10,836 bases of DNA. Origin: Campylobacteraceae bacterium UBA1877 (GTDB lineage Bacteria > Campylobacterota > Campylobacteria > Campylobacterales > Campylobacteraceae). The notes under the pieces were generated by a model. It had not been told where the DNA came from. It saw only the letters and a program-made list of their open reading frames with translations, and searched no databases. Below are positions 1 through 6,730 of the stretch, piece by piece; position 1 is the first letter of the stretch, and every line of letters begins with the position of its first letter. Location: the NCBI GenBank assembly GCA_002352945.1, contig DDHL01000110.1, forward strand, positions 13,777-24,612, in the 5' to 3' direction. Both the position numbers and the translations under genes were made by a program.

Positions 1-32
1 AACTTCCTTGGGCTTGAGCATTAAAAGGTTAT

Positions 33-38
33 ATTATA
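33..38 (-). promoter_or_regulatory. Possible leftward -10 box at window edge
   Basis: Read on the minus strand, this is a perfect TATAAT preceded by a T-rich stretch, the usual look of housekeeping promoters in Campylobacterota, where the -35 box is poorly conserved. About 24 bases downstream an AAGGAA sequence (positions 8-3, minus strand) could be a ribosome binding site for a gene starting left of the window. No coding part of such a gene is visible, so this is a weak call. Confidence 0.3.
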
Positions 39-112
39 CAAAAATCGCCCTTAAACATAGAAAAAGCGTCAAGAATGGGCGCTCAGAAAAAGCAAAACAA
101 TCTGTTTAAACC

Positions 113-124
113 CTTACATGTAAA
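113..124. repeat. Dispersed palindrome, site 1 (one mismatch)
   Basis: CTTACATGTAAA, one mismatch from the consensus TTTACATGTAAA. It is the only one of the ten sites outside a coding region. It sits about 37 bp upstream of the TATAAT box of the DUF4405 gene, so here alone a binding-site role in transcription is conceivable. Confidence 0.75.
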
Positions 125-160
125 GACTATTTAGTTCACATATCATTAACATAAGGAGAC

Positions 161-166
161 TATAAT
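161..166 (+). promoter_or_regulatory. -10 promoter box for DUF4405 gene
   Basis: A perfect TATAAT lies 34 bp before the start codon. TTCACA at 135-140 resembles a -35 box, but its 20-bp spacer is too long for a classical pair, which matters little in Campylobacterota. Transcription would start near 173 and give a short leader with the Shine-Dalgarno AAAGGG at 189-194. Nothing else convincing was seen in 1-200 apart from the leftward -10 candidate, palindrome site 1 and a TTAAT-repeated AT-rich run at about 170-185. Confidence 0.5.
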
Positions 167-200
167 TTGGTTAATTTAATTTAATCACAAAGGGTGTACT

Positions 201-1016
201 ATGAAACTTCGACCATTTATATCTTGGATTATGACTTGGTCTTTTTTGGTGATGACTTGGACAGGAATTATGCTTTTTATTGTCCCAAAGGGGCGTGTAG
301 CAAACTGGGTTCAATGGGAATTTATGGGTTTAAGCAAAGATGATTATACGGCTTTACATGTAATCTTTATGGTTGTTTTTGTTCTTGGTTCAATTGTGCA
401 TATTGTTCTTAATTGGAAAGCGTTAGTTCAGTATCTAAAAAATCGTCCAAGAAGTCCAAAAACAGGTCCAAAAATCCTTGTAAGCACTTTTGCGATTTCA
501 CTTTTTATAGCTTGGGCAACTTTGGCAAATATTGCACCATTTTCTTCATTTTTAGAGTGGCAAGAGGATATTAAAGTCTCTTGGGAAGACCCAAAAACAG
601 AAGCCCCCTATGGACATGCAGAGCTCTCCACACTCAATACTCTTGCAAGCAGAATGGGTTGGGATAAAGACAAAACCAAAGCAGCATTTAGCGAATTAGG
701 GTTTACGCTTACAAGTCCGCAAGATACATTGAATGATTTAGCCAAAACAAACAAGACAACTCCCCAAGCCATCTATGTTGCCTTAGCATCAAAATTAAAA
801 TCTACTTCGACCTCCACCTCAGCCTCTCCAACCAGAAGCGGACTTGGTAGATTAAGCTTATCTCAAGCCGCCAAACAAGAAGGGTTTGATTTAGAAGGCG
901 CAATCAATGCTTTACATGTAAAGGGAGTGAATGCTACACAAGATTCAACCTTAAAACCACTAGCTGAATCCTTAGGAATAACTCCAGGTGAGCTTATTGA
1001 AATACTTAAAAAGTAA
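201..1016 (+). CDS. DUF4405-type membrane protein with C-terminal helical repeats
   Basis: The product is a 271-residue inner-membrane protein of unknown function. Three hydrophobic segments are visible (about residues 8-28, 52-72 and 92-115). The second carries His53 and His67, a 14-residue spacing on one helix that would suit heme ligation; DUF4405 proteins resemble the membrane part of b-type cytochromes, so a redox role is an inference. After the membrane part come two related helical repeats of about 55 residues (about 141-195 and 215-270), joined by a Ser/Thr-rich linker (200-213). Each ends in a Leu-Ala-x(5)-Thr-Pro-x(4)-Leu pattern. The ATG has AAAGGG six bases upstream. The gene stands alone, and its last 11 bp overlap the end of the opposing Nudix gene. 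Two copies of the dispersed palindrome lie inside it, one encoding conserved-looking His53. The family call is from sequence resemblance only. Confidence 0.7.
   Translation: MKLRPFISWIMTWSFLVMTWTGIMLFIVPKGRVANWVQWEFMGLSKDDYTALHVIFMVVFVLGSIVHIVLNWKALVQYLKNRPRSPKTGPKILVSTFAISLFIAWATLANIAPFSSFLEWQEDIKVSWEDPKTEAPYGHAELSTLNTLASRMGWDKDKTKAAFSELGFTLTSPQDTLNDLAKTNKTTPQAIYVALASKLKSTSTSTSASPTRSGLGRLSLSQAAKQEGFDLEGAINALHVKGVNATQDSTLKPLAESLGITPGELIEILKK
353..364. repeat. Dispersed palindrome, site 2 (one mismatch)
   Basis: TTTACATGTAAT inside the DUF4405 gene, read in the Leu-His-Val phase at residues 52-54. The His is the first of the two membrane histidines. Confidence 0.75.
911..922. repeat. Dispersed palindrome, site 3 (perfect)
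   Basis: Perfect TTTACATGTAAA inside the second C-terminal repeat of the DUF4405 gene, read as Leu-His-Val-Lys. The equivalent place in the first repeat reads Ser-Glu-Leu-Gly and has no palindrome. Confidence 0.8.
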
Positions 1017-1590
1017 ATTGAGTCTCTAAGACTTCTTCAAGAAGAATGCTTAAATCCTCTTTTGCACTTCCAGCAAAGGCGTTGGTCACAAAGTGATCGA
1101 TACCTTTGCCATTATGTGAGACAATCGGGACTATTTTTATCCCTGTAGTTTCAGAAAGAAATCTTGATCTATCGCCCTCTTGATAAGCGTGTAGTAAAAT
1201 GGAGCGGGCAAAATTGTTTAAAATGTGATAATAAATGTGCATAAACTCCATCTCATTTACTTCCATTCCGTAAAGATGGGTGCCAATCTTCCACTCATGA
1301 GATGCAATTCCATGGATTTTTGAAGGCCTGATTTGAATGCCAATCTCCTCTTTAATTTCTCGCTCTAGCGCTTCGATTAAAGATTCATCTTTATTTGCAG
1401 TTCCACCAGGAAAGCCCATCCTTCCATCCCATCTATCAATCATGATGATTCCAGGACAGCTTGATGTGTTTATATCGTCATTAAAATATTTCCATGGTGA
1501 AATTTGACGCGAATAGATAGCTAAAAAGACAGCGTGATTTTTATGAAGATTCCTTTTACCAAAGGGGATGCGTTTTTTTTCTATCTGCAC
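1006..1590 (-). CDS. Nudix hydrolase resembling eukaryotic NUDT16
   Basis: A 194-residue Nudix enzyme, expected to cleave nucleoside diphosphate-linked compounds with Mg2+ or Mn2+. The Nudix box is complete at residues 63-85 (G-x5-E-x7-REIKEEIGI), with catalytic Glu78, Glu81 and Glu82. The arrangement DGR-x-GFPGG just before the box, and a C-terminal F-x2-N-x-F-x-GSA-(K/R)-E-x-L segment (about 167-180), recall the NUDT16 family of vertebrates, which acts on (d)IDP and on capped RNA. This is a memory-based match, so the substrate remains open. The start is a GTG with AAGGA five bases upstream, overlapping the fliY stop, which makes this the last gene of the flagellar run, 8 bp after fliY. Its end overlaps the converging DUF4405 gene by 11 bp. 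No terminator hairpin was found. Confidence 0.85.
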   Translation of the reverse strand: MQIEKKRIPFGKRNLHKNHAVFLAIYSRQISPWKYFNDDINTSSCPGIIMIDRWDGRMGFPGGTANKDESLIEALEREIKEEIGIQIRPSKIHGIASHEWKIGTHLYGMEVNEMEFMHIYYHILNNFARSILLHAYQEGDRSRFLSETTGIKIVPIVSHNGKGIDHFVTNAFAGSAKEDLSILLEEVLETQFTF

Positions 1591-1598
1591 TGAAGTCC

Positions 1599-2456
1599 TT
1601 AGCGCAACTTTTCTAAACGCTCACGTTTGGTGCCAATTTCGGTAACTTGCACACCAAAGTTGCCATCTACAATCACAACCTCTCCCATGGCAACTACCTT
1701 ATCTCCAACTAAAATCTCCAAAGGGTCATTAGCAAGCTGATTTAACTCTATTACAGAGCCAATATCCATACTAAGCACATCTTTTAAAAGCATCTTTTTT
1801 GATCCAATTCTTACACGAACCGGCAGCTGTACATCCATAATAAGAGCAATATTGCGCATCTCTTCGCTGCTTAAATCACTCTCAACCGGTTCATTTTTAA
1901 GTACATTTTCATGACTCACAGGTGTTTCTTGGGTCTCTTTATTATCATTAAGGGCACGCTCAAGAGCTTGGTCGGTTACAAAGATAACTTGATCAGTGAT
2001 TGTTTGAATGCTCATAGAGTGCAAATAAGCTGTTTGCATTCCCGAAAAATCAACCATCGAGTTTGCATCTATAAATGAGATCGACTCAACACTAAAAGAG
2101 AGTTTTGGTAAATCTTTTTGCCCACCAAGAGCGGTTGCAAAGGAGCCAAAAACATTTGAGATAATCTCCTTTGTAGCATCCAAATCATCATCATCCATAC
2201 TGTCCTTACCAACAGCTTCCTCTTCACCCATCATCAAAGCACCGATTCCAGTAGCCAAAGATGGAGCAATGGCTACTTTTATGCGCCCATCAATATCGCC
2301 GCTAACAAGTACTGAAACTAAAGCCACTGGAGGAACAACAGAAGTATTTTTTTGTGCATCTGCAGTATCTACAAATTCTAGCTTTGGCACTTCACCGGTT
2401 AATCCTTCGATAGTTGAAACCAGCTCTTGGCCTAGCAGTGTAATAAATCTATTCAT
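1599..2456 (-). CDS. fliY: Flagellar switch protein FliY (FliN family)
   Basis: This is a component of the cytoplasmic C-ring of the flagellar motor, which works with FliM and FliG in torque generation and switching. With the start used here it has 285 residues, near the size known for Helicobacter FliY. The N-terminal two-thirds (about 1-170) is CheC-like, an acidic linker follows (about 170-200), and the C-terminal SpoA/FliN domain covers about 203-280 (with LPVRVRIG and a LLKDVLSMDIGSVIEL-type core). In the CheC-like part, Glu97 and Asn101 are four apart rather than three, so the CheY-phosphatase motif looks degenerate. The ATG at 2456 was chosen because a very strong AGGAGG lies six bases upstream. 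A longer reading from 2516 would add 20 residues, overlap fliM by 68 bp and lack family support. It overlaps the fliM end by 8 bp. Confidence 0.92.
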   Translation of the reverse strand: MNRFITLLGQELVSTIEGLTGEVPKLEFVDTADAQKNTSVVPPVALVSVLVSGDIDGRIKVAIAPSLATGIGALMMGEEEAVGKDSMDDDDLDATKEIISNVFGSFATALGGQKDLPKLSFSVESISFIDANSMVDFSGMQTAYLHSMSIQTITDQVIFVTDQALERALNDNKETQETPVSHENVLKNEPVESDLSSEEMRNIALIMDVQLPVRVRIGSKKMLLKDVLSMDIGSVIELNQLANDPLEILVGDKVVAMGEVVIVDGNFGVQVTEIGTKRERLEKLR

Positions 2457-3528
2457 TTGCAGCCTCCTCCTCTTGGGCATCATATGAGGATACTTTAGCA
2501 CGTCTGTCCATTTCATACTCTTCTAGAAGTGCTTTAATTTCATCACGATCTGTTTTTATCAACTCTTTAACCTTTATAGATTTTCTAAATCGGTGCAATC
2601 CAATTTCGGCTAAGAAAATATCTTTTCTATCAATTGTAACAATTGCATGGTCATCTGCTGGCCTATCAAGACGCAAAATATCTCCCTCTTTTAAATCAAG
2701 TAGCTCACTAACAGTCATTGTTGTACGCCCTAAGAGTGCTTCGGTAAAAACCTCTGCCCGTCCAACCAAGGTTTTTAACTCTTTATTGCGGCTCTTTTTA
2801 GCCGATGTTTCACCAAGCATAATATCACGATTTGCCAAGCGAGACAAAATAGGCTCAAGATAGATAACAGGATAGCATAAATTTATCATGCCGCTTGAAT
2901 TGCCAATAATTATCTCCATGACAACCATGATAACAATCTCGTTTTGGGAGACAATTTGAACAACATTTGGGCTTGACTCTTTTGACTCTACGTTAGGATA
3001 CATATCAGTTATCGGGCTCCACGCCTCTTTTAAACGCTGCATAATAATACGCAAAATAGCGTCTAAAAGATTTAACTCTATATCTGTTAGCTCTCTAGTT
3101 GACTCATATGACTCTCCACTTCCTCCAAGAAGCCTATCTATCATCGGAAAAGCAATCGATGGATTAATTTCAATTACACAGCTTCCATCCATTGGCTTTA
3201 TCGAAAAGACATTAAAGCTTGTTGGGCTCGGCAAGCTCATTAAAAACTCCCCGTAAGTCATTTGATCAACCGAATGGAGTTGGATTTCTACAATGGAGCG
3301 CATAATTGAAGATATTTGAGATGCTAAATTACGAGCCATTTTATCATGAATGCCCTTGACTGCACGCAGTTGCTCTTTTGAAACTCTATTTGGGCGCTTA
3401 AAGTCATATAAAATAACTTGACGGGTCTCTTCTTGTTCGGCAACGCTTGAAGCAATATCTGCATCACCCTTTTCATCCACAACTTCAAGTAGCGCGTCAA
3501 TCTCTTCTTGACTAAGAATATCAGCCAT
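2449..3528 (-). CDS. fliM: Flagellar motor switch protein FliM
   Basis: A 359-residue C-ring protein that binds phosphorylated CheY and transmits the switch signal to FliG. The N-terminus holds the CheY-binding peptide (LSQEEIDALL, residues 5-14). A linker and the CheC-like middle domain (about 40-235) follow, with the GGSG loop at 135-138 that in the family contacts FliG. A C-terminal SpoA domain covers about 255-325, and the tail is acidic and charged. The length is typical. Its ATG overlaps the fliA stop by 8 bp, with AGAGG about nine bases upstream, and its own end overlaps fliY by 8 bp, so the sigma factor and both switch proteins appear translationally coupled. No oddities in the key motifs were seen. 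Confidence 0.96.
   Translation of the reverse strand: MADILSQEEIDALLEVVDEKGDADIASSVAEQEETRQVILYDFKRPNRVSKEQLRAVKGIHDKMARNLASQISSIMRSIVEIQLHSVDQMTYGEFLMSLPSPTSFNVFSIKPMDGSCVIEINPSIAFPMIDRLLGGSGESYESTRELTDIELNLLDAILRIIMQRLKEAWSPITDMYPNVESKESSPNVVQIVSQNEIVIMVVMEIIIGNSSGMINLCYPVIYLEPILSRLANRDIMLGETSAKKSRNKELKTLVGRAEVFTEALLGRTTMTVSELLDLKEGDILRLDRPADDHAIVTIDRKDIFLAEIGLHRFRKSIKVKELIKTDRDEIKALLEEYEMDRRAKVSSYDAQEEEAANE
2463..2472 (-). promoter_or_regulatory. Strong Shine-Dalgarno that sets the fliY start
   Basis: GAGGAGGAGG on the minus strand, within the end of fliM, six bases before the ATG at 2456. It is one of the strongest ribosome binding sites in the window and argues that the switch subunit starts there rather than at the upstream ATG at 2516. 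Confidence 0.8.
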
Positions 3529-4228
3529 CTTTTAATGCCTCTCGAATTTTTTGCATCAACTTCTTATGGATTTGAGAAATTCTTGATTCACTAATTTCCA
3601 AAATAGAGCTGATCTCTTTTAAATTTAACTCTTCAAAATAGTATAGTTGGATAATCAACTGCTCTCGCTCTTTGAATGTGCTAATAATACCACGAATCAT
3701 CTCCATTAGCTGATCTCTTTCCACTATAGCATCTGTCTCATCGCCTTCATACAAAGTCATCTGCTCATTAATAGGCAAGGTAGTTGCCACCATAGATGCA
3801 TTTCGTGCCTCTTTGATTTTTTCCACATCTTCTTCTAGTTTTTGCGCTAAATACTCATCATCTGGCTCTTCGCCATGGATATTAAAATAGCAATCTATCT
3901 CATATTCAATCTGTTTTAAAAGCTTTCTATTTGCCCTGCTTAACACATCTAGCGAGCGTAAAAAATCGAGCATTGAGCCGTAAACTCTCTTTTTTCCATA
4001 CCCCCAAAAAGAGTCATTTTGTTTCTCATCATAGCGGCGAGAGAGTTTTATCATCTCTTCAACACCAATTGAAATCAAATCATTCACATCCACAGATGCC
4101 GGCAAACGCTCTTTAAGACGATAAGCCATAGCGCGCACAGCGGGCATATACTGGATTACCAAATCATCTTGGTGTTTTTTAGCATTTTGACTGTATGCAT
4201 TAAGCTGCTTTTTTGCGTACGGGTTCAT
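3521..4228 (-). CDS. fliA: Flagellar sigma factor FliA (sigma-28)
   Basis: A 235-residue alternative sigma factor that directs RNA polymerase to late flagellar promoters and is normally held back by FlgM. Region 2 covers about residues 23-95 and contains the family-typical MAYRLKERLP and the D-x-N-DLISIG segment, followed by the Asp-Phe-Leu-Arg-Ser-Leu-Asp stretch. Region 3 is about 98-150. Region 4 has a helix-turn-helix at about 201-230 (LNLKEISSILEISESRISQI). The ATG gives the usual family N-terminus, but its Shine-Dalgarno is weak (GAGAGAG), and the first 29 bp overlap the preceding membrane-protein gene, so expression may depend on coupling to it. The overlap with fliM is 8 bp. Confidence 0.95.
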   Translation of the reverse strand: MNPYAKKQLNAYSQNAKKHQDDLVIQYMPAVRAMAYRLKERLPASVDVNDLISIGVEEMIKLSRRYDEKQNDSFWGYGKKRVYGSMLDFLRSLDVLSRANRKLLKQIEYEIDCYFNIHGEEPDDEYLAQKLEEDVEKIKEARNASMVATTLPINEQMTLYEGDETDAIVERDQLMEMIRGIISTFKEREQLIIQLYYFEELNLKEISSILEISESRISQIHKKLMQKIREALKDG

Positions 4229-4556
4229 GCTCTCTCATTCTATTTGTAACTACCGATCCCTCGTGAGGAGAATTTGAATCGATTAAAGATTCCATCTTCT
4301 TTTCTCTCTCTTGCAATTCATAGATAAAATAGGCGCTTGCATCTTCATATTGTCGATAATCAAAAAGCCTTTTTCCAGCCTGATTTACATCCATAAAATT
4401 CATCACAATAATATGTATCAAAAGATAGAAAAAAAGAGTAATTCCAAAAGTGTACATTAATATCTCTATAGGATCAAAGGTTTTTAGCACAGCAAAAATA
4501 AGTCCAATAAAAAACCCGCACACAGTAAAAAAAGAGATGAAATTCTCAGGGCGCAT
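4200..4556 (-). CDS. Small conserved membrane protein between flhG and fliA
   Basis: A 118-residue protein of unknown function. Two hydrophobic helices (about 6-25 and 30-53) are followed by a charged cytoplasmic tail with an Asp-Tyr-Arg-x-Tyr-Glu-Asp-Ala stretch (66-73), then a Lys/Glu-rich helix. It has one of the best ribosome binding sites in the window (AAAAGGAGG at 4574-4566, nine bases before the ATG), which supports real translation. It starts 27 bp after flhG and overlaps fliA by 29 bp. From memory, Campylobacter jejuni has an integral membrane protein of the same size class in the same slot (Cj0062c), so position seems conserved. Linkage suggests a motility-related role, but nothing in the sequence assigns one. 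Confidence 0.85.
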   Translation of the reverse strand: MRPENFISFFTVCGFFIGLIFAVLKTFDPIEILMYTFGITLFFYLLIHIIVMNFMDVNQAGKRLFDYRQYEDASAYFIYELQEREKKMESLIDSNSPHEGSVVTNRMREHEPVRKKAA

Positions 4557-4583
4557 CCGTGCAAACCTCCTTTTATAGTAGTA

Positions 4584-5450
4584 CTAAAATTGCTCCATAA
4601 GCCGCTTGAAAAAGCCACCAAAACTCCGACTCGATTTATCATCAAGCACTTTTCGTTCCAGACGATAGACTAAATTGTTTACAATCTTTTTCATATCCAT
4701 TGACGCCGTTGAGTTTGGCGAATCGTTGGTAAAAAGTGTTCGCTGTTTAATGCTTCGTGAAACTCCTTTATCTTCTGGTAATTTTCCAAGTAAATTTAAC
4801 TCTAATCGCGGACCTATATTTTGCCTCGCGACTTTTTTTATCTTTTCAAAAATTAATTCCGCTTCTTTTTCATTGCGGGTCATATTTAATATCATTTGTA
4901 ATGAATCTTTTATCTTACTAGTTACCTTTATAGTTGCGTAAGCATCGGTAATAGCCGCTGGGTCTGGAACGGTTACAATAATGACCTCATCAGCAGCCTC
5001 TAAAAAAATCTGAATCGTCTCTCCTATGCCCGCTCCTGTATCGATAATCAAAAAGTCTAAACCATCTAAGCTTTTGGCTTCCTCAAAGAAACGTTCATAT
5101 ATAAATTGGTCATTATATTTTAAAATCTCATCTCCACTTTCACCTGGAATTAAAAAGAGATTCGATTTAATTGGAATGATTATATCCTCTAATGAACACT
5201 CCCCTTTTAGTACATGTAAAAGAGTCTTTTGAATCCGGACATTTAAAATAACATCCAAATTTGCCAACCCAATGTCTGCATCTAAAAGTCCAACCTTATA
5301 TCCATGATTTGAGAGGATATTGGCCATATTTGCACTCACTGTACTCTTTCCGACTCCGCCCTTTCCACTTGTGATTGCAACCACATGGGTTACATGATTA
5401 TCTAAGTTTGGCTTCACAAGGGATTTGAGTTTATTGGCTTGATTTTCCAC
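4584..5450 (-). CDS. flhG: Flagellar number regulator FlhG (MinD-like ATPase)
   Basis: A ParA/MinD-family ATPase that limits flagellar number and works against the GTPase FlhF at the cell pole. With the GTG start used here it has 288 residues. Right at the N-terminus is NQANKLK, a version of the DQAxxLR motif that in this family stimulates the FlhF GTPase. The deviant Walker A (GKGGVGKST, about residues 29-37), the Asp-Ala-Asp-Ile-Gly switch (57-61) and the DTGAG motif (137-141) are intact. The C-terminal FGGFFKRLMEQF can form an amphipathic membrane-targeting helix, as in MinD. I chose GTG at 5450 because AAGGA lies five bases upstream. The ATG at 5471 would add seven residues but has no Shine-Dalgarno. 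The gene overlaps flhF by 20 bp (41 bp with the ATG). One palindrome copy lies inside. Confidence 0.93.
   Translation of the reverse strand: MENQANKLKSLVKPNLDNHVTHVVAITSGKGGVGKSTVSANMANILSNHGYKVGLLDADIGLANLDVILNVRIQKTLLHVLKGECSLEDIIIPIKSNLFLIPGESGDEILKYNDQFIYERFFEEAKSLDGLDFLIIDTGAGIGETIQIFLEAADEVIIVTVPDPAAITDAYATIKVTSKIKDSLQMILNMTRNEKEAELIFEKIKKVARQNIGPRLELNLLGKLPEDKGVSRSIKQRTLFTNDSPNSTASMDMKKIVNNLVYRLERKVLDDKSSRSFGGFFKRLMEQF
5209..5220. repeat. Dispersed palindrome, site 4 (two mismatches)
   Basis: AGTACATGTAAA on the plus strand. The 8-bp core TACATGTA is intact, but the flank is the weakest of the ten. In flhG, read on the minus strand, it encodes Leu-His-Val. Confidence 0.6.
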
Positions 5451-6729
5451 AAGAATCCTTTTTGAATCCATCGAGCATACACTCTACCAAATACTCACTA
5501 CTTGCTACGCGCAAGTCATCAGGAACCTCCTGACCTACAGAAAAATAGCTTACTGGCTTATCAATGTCGTAAATCAACGAAAAGATATTTCCAAATACCT
5601 TTGTTTCATCAAATTTTGTAAAAATCAAAGTATCAATATTTAAAAATGAGAAATTTTTGTAAATCTCTTTTAGATCTTCTAGTTTTGTTCCAGCAGATAG
5701 AAATAAGTTTACATCAATTTGCGCATCAGTATGTTTTAAAAAGTTATCAAGTTTTGTCAATTTCTCCCTATCATATTGGGAGCTTCCAACTGTATCAATT
5801 AAGATAATATCGCAATGCCCAAGTGAACGCACTGCATTTTCAAAATCGTTTATATCAACCACATCTTCAACTGGCAAACGCATCATTTTAGCATATTGAA
5901 AAAGCTGCTCTACTGCTCCGATTCTATATGTATCAAGGGTGATTATGCCAACCTTATAGCGCTGCTGGCAAAGGTATGAGTAGCGCGCTGCAAGCTTAGC
6001 TAAAGTTGTAGTTTTTCCAACTCCGGTTGGTCCAACAAACATCATAATCTTTTGTTGCCCTTTTACAATTGCAGACTCAAGCCGAACTGGAATCATTTTG
6101 CGAAGCAAAACTTGAAAATAGCGCTTGATTGTTTCACTGCTGCTTTTCATACGGTTTGGCATATGCTCAAGAGTAAGACGCATAATGGTGCTTAAATGCT
6201 CTTTGCTCATTCCGCTTTGGCCGGCTAATTTATAAATTTGAGAAAATTCAGGCGGAATTGCCAAATTTCCACGCATAGGAGCCTTTTCATCCCAAAACAT
6301 CTCTTGGATGAGTTTTATTTTATCAGCGAGCTTATTTATCTCTTGTTTTATCTGCCCTAACTCTTCTAGGGGCATTTGTGTACTTTTCTCTTTAGTGTGC
6401 AAAAAGGAGTTTGTAGTAGCGCTTGGAGTGGATACTTGTGCAATTTGGGAAATCTGTTTTGCAGCTTCTGAAATGTTTAAAAGCACATCTTCGCCGCGTA
6501 CAGGTTTTTTGCTCTCTTTAGTCTCTGGCTTTTGTAAAGAGGGACTGCTTTGCTCTTTTGGCTCATTAGACTCATCTAAAGCCACAACAATCTCATATAA
6601 AGCAGGTGAGTTGATGCTCTTTTTTTTAATCTGTTTAGTGCTCATAACAAAGGCATTCTCACCGCACTCTTGCTGAGCTTTTTTTAATGCCTCCGCTGGA
6701 GTCTCACCAGTAAAAGTTAAAAATTTCAC
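5431..6729 (-). CDS. flhF: Flagellar placement GTPase FlhF (SRP family)
   Basis: A 432-residue signal-recognition-particle-type GTPase that marks the pole for flagellar assembly and, in Campylobacter-type bacteria, also affects sigma-54 flagellar gene expression. The N-terminal B domain (about 1-150) begins with the typical KFLTFTGETPAEALKKAQ and continues into a low-complexity, charged linker. An N domain (about 155-225) precedes the G domain: GPTGVGKT at 233-240, DTYRIGA at 266-272, DTVG at 312-315, TKFDE at 371-375 and a closing SVGQEVPDDL at 397-406. All nucleotide-binding motifs look intact. The start is GTG with AAAGGAG five bases upstream, sitting in the end of folK one base away. The 3' end overlaps flhG. 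Confidence 0.95.
   Translation of the reverse strand: MKFLTFTGETPAEALKKAQQECGENAFVMSTKQIKKKSINSPALYEIVVALDESNEPKEQSSPSLQKPETKESKKPVRGEDVLLNISEAAKQISQIAQVSTPSATTNSFLHTKEKSTQMPLEELGQIKQEINKLADKIKLIQEMFWDEKAPMRGNLAIPPEFSQIYKLAGQSGMSKEHLSTIMRLTLEHMPNRMKSSSETIKRYFQVLLRKMIPVRLESAIVKGQQKIMMFVGPTGVGKTTTLAKLAARYSYLCQQRYKVGIITLDTYRIGAVEQLFQYAKMMRLPVEDVVDINDFENAVRSLGHCDIILIDTVGSSQYDREKLTKLDNFLKHTDAQIDVNLFLSAGTKLEDLKEIYKNFSFLNIDTLIFTKFDETKVFGNIFSLIYDIDKPVSYFSVGQEVPDDLRVASSEYLVECMLDGFKKDSCGKSSQ
5456..5460 (-). promoter_or_regulatory. Shine-Dalgarno favouring the GTG start of flhG
   Basis: AAGGA on the minus strand, five bases before GTG 5450. No comparable purine run precedes the alternative ATG at 5471. 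It lies within the end of flhF, so FlhF and FlhG synthesis is probably coupled. Confidence 0.6.
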
Positions 6730-6730
6730 C

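Noticed and set aside
46..81. CGCCC...GGGCG inverted repeat as a terminator of an upstream gene
   Set aside because: The stem is five pairs with a 26-base loop and no T-run, so no stable hairpin is expected.
151..158. ATAAGGAG as a ribosome binding site for an upstream start of the DUF4405 gene
   Set aside because: The only nearby start (TTG at 167) runs into a stop within a few codons, and AAAGGG at 189-194 fits the ATG at 201.
1026..1046. Hairpin CTTC-TTCAA-GAAG after the DUF4405 stop as a terminator
   Set aside because: The stem is only four pairs, there is no T-tract, and it lies in the Nudix coding sequence.
2457..2516. Longer fliY reading frame starting at 2516
   Set aside because: It would overlap fliM by 68 bp, lacks a ribosome binding site, and family members begin near the ATG at 2456, which has AGGAGG upstream.
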